This document shows, in pieces, positions 22,729-34,700 of a DNA stretch of 64,000 bases. The notes under the pieces are model-generated. The model made no database searches, had not been told where the DNA came from, and saw only the letters and a list, made by a program, of their open reading frames with translations. Position numbers and translations under genes: made by a program. The stretch spans positions 386,501 to 450,500 of the forward strand of contig OX465104.1 in the NCBI GenBank assembly GCA_949987565.1. The letters run 5' to 3'. The DNA comes from Luidia sarsii. Its lineage: Eukaryota; Echinodermata; Asteroidea; Paxillosida; Luidiidae. Position 1 is the stretch's first letter. Each line of letters opens with the position of its first letter.

Positions 22729-25700
22729 CATTTCTCTCTTTCTCTCTCACTCCCCCCTCACTCTCTCTCCCCCCATCTCTCTCTTTCTCTCTAACTCTCT
22801 CTCTCTCTCTCTGTCTCTCTGTCTCTATCTCCATCTCACTCTGTCTTTCTGTCTCTCTCTGTCTCTTTGTCTCTCTCTCACTCTCTCCCAGCTAACCAAT
22901 TGGGAAGCATGAATGAACTTTCATTGCACCATGACCAACTATTTCATCAGATGCAATCAGATTGCAATTTGATGTAGTTGCTGCTAGGAAAGCTTTAGCA
23001 CTCTTCCCAACCTGAATCATTGATTACCTGGGTACCCAGAATTCAATGAAATCAAGAAAGGAAACAAAAAACACCGAGCTATTGAAACCAACATTATCCA
23101 TTAAAACTTTAAAGGCAGTTCAGTATTAAGATCAAGGGAGACAATCTCCAGCAACAAAAGCATTTGTGGAAAACAAAAATCAAGCTACATGTACATTGTA
23201 ACTCTCTCCACAATGGTTGTCGGAGGAGTCTTTTTTCGGCGCTAGTCCAGAGATTTCCAGAAAATCACTAGAAATGCATCCTTGTTTGACTTAAAAAACC
23301 TGGTGGTAATATGTAACCTTGTATTCTTTTGTAAATTGCTTGCATTGATTTTCCATTTTGGGTGCAAAATTTAATAAAATTTCTAATTGTAATCAGGTAA
23401 TGCTATAGTAAAATTTTGAAGAAATTTAATTTCAATGAAACCTTTTTTTAATTCTGTCTCCGGACTGTCAAATAAACCAGAAATAATCAAAAACATATCT
23501 ATAAAGGAATTTGTTCAGGAAATAAGAGCTTTCTATTTTGAGAAGTTTGGTTGATTCACCCAATCCCTAGATTAGACCCTGGTCTTAGCAGACACTATTC
23601 CTACAGACTGCCTGGTTGAGGGATGGGGCTTAGGGGGGTAGGGATGGGACAGCGGGGGTAAGACACTTATCGGATGTCATCATGGAGTTACCCGGTACCC
23701 ATGCACGCGATTGTCTACTTCCAGTCTGAGAGGCAGGAGTACCGGTCTGAGGCGGCATTGATCGTGCTACATGACTAGGTCCCATGGCTGAGTCACACTA
23801 CTCATTTACCAGCTATTAGGCAGCCCCCAAATCTCAATCCCTGCAATTATGCAGTCTTCATTGCATTTTTACGACCAATGAGCCGACTCTATTCCTTTGA
23901 CCGTATTTTGTTCTCTTCACAGGCAATTCAATCCTATCGCGGGCCAAATGAGATTCAATATTCGTGCGCTGCATTGAACATATCCGTATGTGGCTGCATA
24001 TTGTTGTACTGTACATGAACATTCACAATGACTTCATAACAGTATGTATGCACACATCATTCAAACAGACTGACTGCACGACCATTGTTTACATGCTATC
24101 ACATGACTTAGAGTGGGTATTTTTGCATCTCATTTGGTGCTGAACAGAATCAATTATATTGTCTACATTCTTCTTTGTATATTTCCATCGCTGCTCTATG
24201 CCAAAATGAGATGCAAAAATACCCACTATAAGTCTTGTGATGGGATGTAAACATTGGTCACGCAATCGTTCTATTCACACATACATGTAATGCTTTCACC
24301 AACATTCATTAAATGTGTGCAATCATGAATGTGCTTGTTAACATGTATGCTGGTTAATGTACAAATGTGGACTCTTGTTGATCTTTATCATTCATGTGTA
24401 CAGTACATGTACTTGTCAACTACCCCGGTAATAGCATGATCTTCCTCAATGGCAAAATCTCGCCAAGGTGCACATGTACTATATGTAGATGCTTGAGTGA
24501 AATTGAGTGAAATCTAAAATATTCTCACAAATGAAGAGGGCCTGACAATATAATCCCAGCAGGATCTTTCTCAAAATCAAAATGTCTTAATAACCAAATA
24601 ATCATCTATAAAGAAGGCCTGACATTTCAATCCTCGCAAGACCTTCTGCAAACCAAATGCTGCCTTTGAGAAATGTCCTAGCAAATGCACGAGTTGAGTG
24701 AAATGTAGTTGGCTTGATGCTTTTAATCCCAGCAGGACCTTTCTAAAAGATACAGACTTTCTTTTCGCAAAGAAAGTCTTTATCTAAAAAACAACACAGA
24801 TACATGAATATATACAGGGCCTCACAATCGAAGAAGTTGCAAAATGTTAAAACAAGATTAACAATTTTAAAAAAGGAGGGTAATGACACAATGCAGCTTT
24901 CTGATAATCCTTCTTTTGTGTTCACTGTTCAGTCCTTCACACTTCTCTCTTTGATCTTTCCCCCTCTTCTCACTAATCCCTACCCTACTCCTTGCCCTTC
25001 TCTTTGATCTTTCCCCTCTTCTCACTAATCCCTACCCTACTCCTTGCCCTTCCCTTTGATCTCTCCCTACCAGCTTCACTCTTTGTCCTCTGTTGCTCAT
25101 CCGTGTCCTATTCACTCTCCCCCCCCCATTCCTTTGTGTACATGTATCTGTTTTGTCCTTGTCACTCTGCCTTTGAGAAAGGTCCTGCTAGGATCGAAAC
25201 GTCAGGCCCACTAAATTTTAATTTTTTAAAAAAGATTTGGTAAATAAAAACCTCACCTGAAGGTTTCATAGTAGCGAACGTCGTCGATAACAGGGCCCAG
25301 GTTGGGGTTATTGTTGTCGACTATGACCTCCACCTTGGTCAGGTTGCCATCCGCAGCTATAAGCATGCCCTTCAGCTTTTTCGTGTGGTTCTGCAGCTCC
25401 ACCTGGCGTGAGCGGTTGGCAATGGGTCGGCTGAAGAGACGCTGGAGGTCGTCAACCTTGCCCTCAAGGTCCACCGTGATGCCGGCATGCATGTCGTCCA
25501 GCTGTCAACAAAAAACGGAAAAAGGAAAAGGCCGTGCCAGCCCCCAATCCCGGATGAAATGAGGCAGACATTTTGAGGCTTTGAGAAAGAGGAGATACAA
25601 TAAGGGAAGGAATCTGTATCGGACCATTCTAAGGCCATTAACAGTGGCCTGATTGAAAACAGTCTGGTTATTATGTTAGTGGCCTGTTTGCTAGTGGTCT

Positions 25701-28700
25701 GTCTGATTGTCAGCAGCCTCATTGCAGTGGCCAGCCCACTTGTGACCTGATTACTACTATGGTTTGGCTATTAGTGGCCTGGTTGCAAGTGGCCTGGTTT
25801 CCACTGGCCAGTTTGCCAGTGGCCTGGTTGCCAGTGGCATGGCTCCAAGTAGCCTGGTTACCAGTGGCCTGGATACAAGTGGCCTGGTTGCAAGTCCTCT
25901 GGTTGCTAGTGGCCTGGTTACTAATGGCCTGGTTGCTAGTGGCCTGGTTTCCACTGGCCAGTTTGCCAGTGGCCTGGTTGCCAGTGGCATGGCTCCAAGT
26001 AGCCTGGTTACCAGTGGCCTGGATACAAGTGGCCTGGTTGCAAGTCCTCTGGTTGCTAGTGGCCTGGTTACTAATGGCCTGGTTGCTAGTGGCCTGTTTA
26101 TTAGTGGCCTGGTTACTAGTGGCCTGGTTACAAGCAGCCTGGTTACAAGCAGCCTGGTTGCTAGTGGCCTGGTTACTAGTGGCCTGGTTACAAGCAGCCT
26201 GGTTGCTAGTGGCCTGGTTACAAATGGCCTGGTTGCTAGTGGCCTGGTTACAAGTGACCTGGTTACAAGTGACCTGGTTACAAGCAGCCTGGTTGCTAGT
26301 GGCCTGGTTACTAGTGGTCTGGCTGGTTGCTAGTGGCCTGGTTACTAGTGGCCTGGTTACAAGCAGCCTGGTTGCTAGTGGCCTGGTTACTAGTGGTCTG
26401 GCTGGTTGCTAGTGGCCTGGTTACTAGTGGCCTGGTTACAAGCAGCCTGGTTGCTAGTGGCCTGGTTACTAATGGCCTGGTTACTAGTGGCCTGGTTACA
26501 AGCAGCCTGGTTGCTAGTGGCCTGGTTACTAATGGCCTGGTTACTAGTGGCCTGGTTACAAATGGCCTGGTTACAAATGGCCTGGTTGCTAGTGGCCTGG
26601 TTACAAGTGACCTGGTTACAAATGGCCTGGTTACAAATGGCCTGGTTGCTAGTGGCCTGGTTACAAATGGTCTGGTTACAAATGGCCTGGTTGCTAGTGG
26701 CCTGGTTACAAATGGCCTGGTTACAAATGGCCTGGTTACAAATGGCCTGGTTGCTAGTGGCCTGGTTACAAGTGACCTGGTTACAAATGGCCTGGTTACA
26801 AACAGCCTGGTTGCTAGTGGCCTGGCTGGTTGCTAGTGGCCTGGTTACAAGTACACGTACATGTACATGTAGCCTGGTCACTAGTGGCCTAGCTACCAGT
26901 GGCTTGATTTAAACTAATCTATCCAGGAATTGAGATATGTATTTTTTTCAGAAGTGTAAATTGTAGCACTGGCCAAGTACTGTACACACGTGTGGGTCTA
27001 ATACAAAGCACACAGATGTTGTCCTTCATTCATTCAGTAAACAAGCTTTGTTATTGTCAGTCGTACCACATCTCCAGCTGCCTCCCTGGTGTCATTAACT
27101 GCCTCCATAGAATGCACAAAATGCTGTACTCCTGTCGCCGCCGTCTCGTTGCCATAGAAACCAGCTCCTATGACGGCCCTGAAGGAACAAACGTGTACAC
27201 AACACAGTACGATGAGATGCATTAGTATTCACAGATGCACCGTTCCCAGTGCTTGAGTCCTTTAAGAAATTACTGGAGCTCCCTCATTTACAAATTATGA
27301 AAGAGAAATGTTCAAAGCAATACAAGGATGTTGCAAATACTGCAATCTGCTTTTTACATATGTACACATGTCAATGACAAAACAAATCTCAAAAATAAAG
27401 TTGCCCTGAAGGTGAGATCATAGTCTTCAGAGAATGAATGTCTCTGAAGCAGATTCTCCCTTTGAGAAAGGTCCAGTGTAGGATACAATGAACAAGGAAT
27501 AGCCTTGCAGTGCTTATAATAGGTACAACTAAATACGGTAAAATGTAAATTTCAACAAACTTCATCGGATGCACATACATGTAGTGTGCACATGTACACA
27601 TGTATGGTATGTATATCACCATCCATCTACAATGTAATGTAGTACATGTGTACCAATGAACACATACATGTACATGTAGTACAGTACTGTATGTTCAGTA
27701 TTAACCAACACCCCCAGGTGTGTTTCGCACTAATTTGATATGAGCTTGTCAAGTCATTATGGTATGCAATCATGCAGCCATTCCCCCCCCCCCCCCCCAC
27801 ACACACACACAGGGTTTTTTTTTTTTAGAAAGGAGTTTCAAACTTTCAGTGTTTATTTTTCCAGTACAGCTGTAATTACACTACAGGTACACATGTATGT
27901 ATACATGTACAGTGTACATGATGTACATGTACATGTTGTACCTGTACATTTATGTACAATGTACAATGTACAAATCTGGTACTGTACATTCCATACTGCC
28001 CCTAATCATCCCTGGCATCTCCCTTCCCTCATGTTCACTTAACTCTGGCAGTCTGGGCCAGGGCAGAATGTTCAAACCAGATGTATGTAACGTGTACCTG
28101 TTATGTACAACTTTACCATATATACAACATTGTTCACTATGTACTGTACATATCACTATAGTACAACGTGTATGGGACAATATTTTGAACATCAAACAAT
28201 TTAATGATCAAAATGACATACAAACACAGTACAAACACAGTACAAAGACAGGACTCAGGAAATATTGTGTGAGGATTTTTTCATGTACACAATGTACTGT
28301 AAGTTAACTTGTACACATGTACACGACATGTATGGGTGTACATGTACATCTTCTATTTATCTAACCACATTAACATTATAAACTTAATACATACAGTACA
28401 TGTATACTGTACTACATGTAGTGTACATGTACTGTGTAAAAGTTGGTTGTTGTTTTTAACTCGTTAACATTTTTTAGATTAACGTTCGAATAAGACAAGT
28501 CAATAAAGAGAAAGTACAAAAGCTTGGAGTTCAAAAGTTCAAGCCACAAACTGTACATGTACATGTAAGCTTCCATTGTATGCACAGTACATGTACATGT
28601 ACATAACAGATGTACAGTTTATATGAAATGTGTTTTTACACTAACAGACGGGAAATGCTTGTAGCGCATATTACCATGGAGCTCCATGATATTACTCTGC

Positions 28701-31700
28701 ATGTGAGAATGGAGATTAAATCTGTTTTTGTCATTATCACTTTAGTGCATGCGTGTATTCTGGGGTCAGTGCGCAGTGATAAGGGAACGAAGATGAGCTA
28801 CAAGATTGCAAGAGCCGATGAGCCTGGCATACGACGTATGCACAATACTGCTGTAAAGTACATGTATACATACATTCAGGTACATGTACAGATGTACATG
28901 TACATGTACATGTAAAATTGTAAATGTACATGTATACATCTACATACAGTACATGTAGTAGGCCTAAGTACTGTACTGTACTGTACATGTACACAAATGT
29001 ACTCTAAATACTGTAGATTCTATACAGTACACTGTATGCGTATCCATTCTTGCAGCAGAGAAGATGCATTTTGAAAATAGAGGTTAAAAAGTTACTTGGT
29101 CAACATTAAGTTTCCATAAATACATGTATACACTGTACATGTACCGTACTAGTACCAATGGTTCAGATTATACATAGCTTACATACATGTACATGTAGTA
29201 TAATGTACTGGTACTGTACATGTACATGAACGGTTGTACACACTACACATACATGTACATGTCCAGTTTACACAATAACATCGATACATCTACATGTATA
29301 CTACATGTACACATGTACATCTTCTATTTATTTAACCACATTAACATTATAAACTTAGTACATGTATACAGTACATGTATACTGTACTAGTGTACATGTA
29401 CTGTGTAAAAGTTGGATGTTGTTTTTAACTCATTAACATTTTTTTGATTAACGAATAAGACAAGTCAATAAACGTGTACATTTACGTACATGTACATGTA
29501 TGTAGATGTAAAGTACATGTATTGTATGCACAGAGCTTGCATCAACTTTTAAAAATGCAGACACTGTTTGCAACCTTCATGTTTGAAAGTGTGTTTTATG
29601 AATGCGTATCGGCAATTTGATCTTGAAATATTAAACCACAGCAAGATACCAGCCAAGTCTATCATCGATAGCCTTGCTTGAGAAAATTACTTGGCTAGAC
29701 CAGTGGCATTTTTAATATGTTCAGATTCAATTCTGCGGATGATTGATGACAGCATTCTTGACATCTTAAAGAGGGGCAGCATTTTTGAACTGGCGATATC
29801 AGCATAACTGTGGCTTGCTCTCAGATGAGAAGCATTTCTCCTCTGCCCTTCACTGCTTCTTTCATCATGCTGCACTACACGATGTACATGACTGTAGTCA
29901 CTGTACAACTGTACCTGGTACATGTACTTCTGTCGTTTCTTGTAGGGACGTAAAATAAAGGTACAGTTTGTGTAATGTACATTACATGAACAGAAGAACA
30001 AGCATATTACAATTACATGTACCTTCTACCTTGGTGCCCCAAGTAATTTCCTTGGTGCCCCAAAATCACTGCCTCAGTGTCCCGCCCCTGGTCATTGCCT
30101 TGGTGCCCCTGGTCAGTTCCTTGGTGCCCTGGTCATTGCCTTGGTGCCCCTGGTCATTTCCTTGGTGCCCCTGGTCATTTCCTTGGTGCCCCTGGTCATT
30201 TCCTTGGTACCCCTGGTCATTGCCTTGGTGCCCCTGGTCATTTCCTTGGTGCCCTGGTCATTGCCTTGGTGCCCCTTGTCATTTCCTTGGTGCCCCTGGT
30301 CATTTCCTTGGTGCCCCTGGTCATTTCCTTGGTACCCCTGGTCATTGCCTTGGTGCCCCTGGTCATTGCCTTGGTGCCCCTGGTCATTTCCTTGGTGCCC
30401 CTGGTCATTGCCTTGGTGCCCCTGGTCATTGCCTTGGTGCCCCTGGTCATTGCCTTGGTGCCCCTGGTCATTGCCCTGGTCATTGCCTTGTTGCCCCTCA
30501 CCATTACTATGGTGCCCTTAGTCACTGCCCAAATGCCCCTGGTAACTACATATCTCAGTGCCCCTGGTCATTGCCTCAATGCCCCATATCAATCATTACT
30601 TTGAAAACTCTTGGAAAAGTACACTCCCCCAGGCTCCCCTTAACAGTTGAAAAAGAAAATCACATTACTTCAGACCTTTCTATCCTGCAGTAGAACAGAC
30701 CCCTTTAATGCCTCCAGTAACAGAGAGTAGTCCAGGCAACCTCATGCACTCCAGCATTTATTTCAGTCCAAGTGTCTCTATTTCTGTCCACGCAGACATT
30801 CTTTTTCTCCAGGGGAGCTCTCACACCTAACTTTTAGGTTTCAGGAATGACTCTCTGGCTGTCTGTAATTGCCTGATTGAATTCCTTAGTGTGAGACCAG
30901 GTTATGTGGAGGGGCAAATTGGCACTGCCACGGGGCGTAGATTGCCTCCTTAATTTGGGCCTTTTGCTCACTCAGTTGGGTCATTGGGGATTGTGGCTGG
31001 CTTGAGACAGACATTTCCCGCTAGATTTGTTATTTCTAAGACTCATACATCCTCCAAATACTTTGGGGGATAGACTAAAACTTTTCACAGGACATTTTTG
31101 TAGTCGAACTCACCGATACAAGGTTCACTGACTTTTCCATATTCTTTTTTAAAATCCAGTGGAAACGGACCGGTAAATTATCCTCACCTTTACTTTAAGA
31201 CCACAGGTACTTACATTACCGGTAATTAATTATTATAATGGTTAACCTGAGCAAGAGACCAGGTAACTTTTTTTCTGAGTCGATTTGTCCAGTGGGAACA
31301 CGTGCCTGTAAAATGCCACTCTGCATGGATGGCCTTCAACTAACCCATTACAATTCCAAATCTTATTTGGCCACCATTTTGCCACAGGGCCACTTCAATT
31401 TTAAAACCCTGCAGATACATGTACGTACATGTACATGTACGTGCATATAGGATGGGCTTCAACTGGCCCAAGACAATTCCAACTATCATTTGGCCACAGG
31501 GCTGTTTCTTCAGACTCTGATGAGCACAACTTGTCACGTCAAGTTCGTGCACTCGAGATTTACATCTTCACCTTCCATTTCAGCATCGCTGATCAACACA
31601 AGCCATCAGATCGATCAAATGTCCAAGTGCGAGTTCACAGTGAGTGTGATTCAGATGCAGAGTGAACCAAGTCAGGGAACAGACTGCCAGGCACAGCAAT

Positions 31701-34700
31701 GCTTCAATGCTGACTGTCAATGTACATTATGTAATAAGCACCAAGTGTTCAGTGCTTTTGCCCTGACTGTCGACGTAATAAGCACCAAGTGTTCAGTGCT
31801 TTTGCCCTGACTGTCGATGTTATAAGCACCAAGTGTTCAGTGCTTTTGCCCTGACTGTCGACGTCATAAGCACTAAGTGTTCAGTGCTTTGCCCTGACTG
31901 TCGACGTCATAAGCACCAAGTGTTCAGTGCTTTTGCCCTGACTGTCGATGTTATAAGCACTAAGTGTTCAGTGCTTTTGCCCTGACTGTCGATGTTATAA
32001 GCACTAAGTGTTCAGTGCTTTTGCCCTGACTGTCGATGTTATAAGCACTAAGTGTTCAGTGCTTTTGCCCTGACTGTCGATGTTATAAGCACCAAGTGTT
32101 CAGTGCTTTGCCCTGACTGTCGACGTAATAAGCACTAAGTGTTCAGTGCTTTTGCCTTGCTCGACTGTCAACGTAATAAGCACTAAGTGTTCAGTGCTTT
32201 TGCCCTGCTCGACTGTCGACATAATAAGCACTGTTCAGTGCTTTGCCCTGACTGTCGACATTATAAGCACTAAGTGTTCAGTGCTTTGCCCTGACTGTCG
32301 ACATAATAAGCACTGTTCAGTGCTTTTGCCCTGACTGTCGACGTCATAAGCACTAAGTGTTCAGTGCTTTTGCCCTGACTGTCGACGTCATAAGCACTAA
32401 GTGTTCAGTGCTTTTGCCCTGACTGTCGACGTCATAAGCACTAAGTGTTCAGTGCTTTTGCCCTGACTGTCGACGTCATAAGCACTAAGTGTTCAGTGCT
32501 TTGCCCTGACTGTCGACGTAATAAGCACTAAGTGTTCAGTGCTTTTGCCCTGACTGTCGATGTTATAAGCACTAAGTGTTCAGTGCTTTTGCCCTGACTG
32601 TCGACGTAATAAGCACCAAGTGTTCAGTGCTTTTGCCCTGACTGTCGACGTAATAAGCACCAAGTGTTCAGTGCTTTTGCCCTTACTGTCGACGTAATAA
32701 GCACCAAGTGTTCAGTGCTTTTGCCCTGACTGTCGACGTAATAAGCACCAAGTGTTCAGTGCTTTTGCCCTGCTCGACTGTCGACGTAATAAGCACCAAG
32801 TGTTCAGTGCTTTTGCCCTGACTGTCGACGTAATAAGCACCAAGTGTTCAGTGCTTTTGCCCTGACTGTCGACGTAATAAGCACTAAGTGTTCAGTGCTT
32901 TTGCCCTGCTCGACTGTCGACGTCATAAGCACGAAGTGTTCAGTGCTTTTGCCCTGACTGTCGACGTCATAAGCACGAAGTGTTCAGTGCTTTTGCCCTG
33001 ACTGTCGACGTCATAAGCACTAAGTGTTCAGTGCTTTTGCCCTGACTGTCGACGTAATAAGCACTAAGTGTTCAGTGCTTTTGCCCTGACTGTCGACGTC
33101 ATAAGCACTAAGTGTTCAGTGCTTTGCCCTGACTGTCGACGTCATAAGCACTAAGTGTTCAGTGCTTTTGCCCTTACTGTCGACGTAATAAGCACGAAGT
33201 GTTCAGTGCTTTTGCCCTGCTCGACTGTCGACGTCATAAGCACGAAGTGTTCAGTGCTTTTGCCCTGACTGTCGACGTAATAAGCACCAAGTGTTCAGTG
33301 CTTTTGCCCTGACTGTCGACGTCATAAGCACTAAGTGTTCAGTGCTTTTGCCCTGACTGTCGACGTAATAAGCACTAAGTGTTCAGTGCTTTTGCCCTGA
33401 CTGTCGACGTCATAAGCACTAAGTGTTCAGTGCTTTGCCCTGACTGTCGACGTCATAAGCACTAAGTGTTCAGTGCTTTTGCCCTGACTGTCGACGTAAT
33501 AAGCACTAAGTGTTCAGTGCTTTGCCCTGCTCGACTGTCAACATAATAAGCACTAAGTGTTCAGTGCTTTGCCCTGACTGTCGACGTCATAAGCACTAAG
33601 TGTTCAGTGCTTTTGCCCTGACTGTCGACGTTATAAGCACTAAGTGTTCAGTGCTTTGCCCTGCTCGACTGTCAACGTAATAAGCACTAAGTGTTCAGTG
33701 CTTTGCCCTGACTGTCAACGTAATAAGCACTAAGTGTTCAGTGCTTTTGCCCTGACTGTCGACGTTATAAGCACTAAGTGTTCAGTGCTTTGCCCTGCTC
33801 GACTGTCAACGTAATAAGCACTAAGTGTTCAGTGCTTTGCCCTGACTGTCGATGTTATAAGCACAAAGTGTTCAGTGCTTTGCCCTGCTCGACTGTCGAC
33901 GTTATAAGCACTTAGTGTTCAGTGCTTTGCCCTGACTGTCGATGTTATAAGCACAAAGTGTTCAGTGCTTTGCCCTGCTCGACTGTTGATGTTATAAGCA
34001 CAAAGTGTTCAGTGCTTTGCCCTGACTGTCGATGTTATAAGCACAAAGTGTTCAGTGCTTTTGCCCTGACTGTCGATGTTATAAGCACTAAGTGTTCAGT
34101 GCTTTTGCCCTGACTGTCGACGTTATAAGCACTAAGTGTTCAGTGCTTTGCCCTGCTGTCTGTCGACGTAATAAGCACTAAGTGTTCAGTGCTTTTGCCC
34201 TGACTGTCGATGTTATAAGCACAAAGTGTTCAGTGCTTTGCCCTGCTCGACTGTCGACGTTATAAGCACTAAGTGTTCAGTGCTTTTGCCCTGACTGTCG
34301 ACGTAATAAGCACTAAGTGTTCAGTGCTTTTGCCCTGACTGTCGACGTCATAAGCACTAAGTGTTCAGTGCTTTTGCCCTGACTGTCGACGTCATAAGCA
34401 CTAAGTGTTCAGTGCTTTGCCCTGACTGTCGACGTCATAAGCACTAAGTGTTCAGTGCTTTTGCCCTGACTGTCGACGTAATAAGCACCAAGTGTTCAGT
34501 GCTTTTGCCCTGACTGTCGACGTTATAAGCACTAAGTGTTCAGTGCTTTGCCCTGACTGTCGACGTCATAAGCACTAAGTGTTCAGTGCTTTTGCCCTGA
34601 CTGTCGACGTCATAAGCACTAAGTGTTCAGTGCTTTGCCCTGACTGTCGACGTCATAAGCACTAAGTGTTCAGTGCTTTGCCCTGACTGTCGACGTCATA

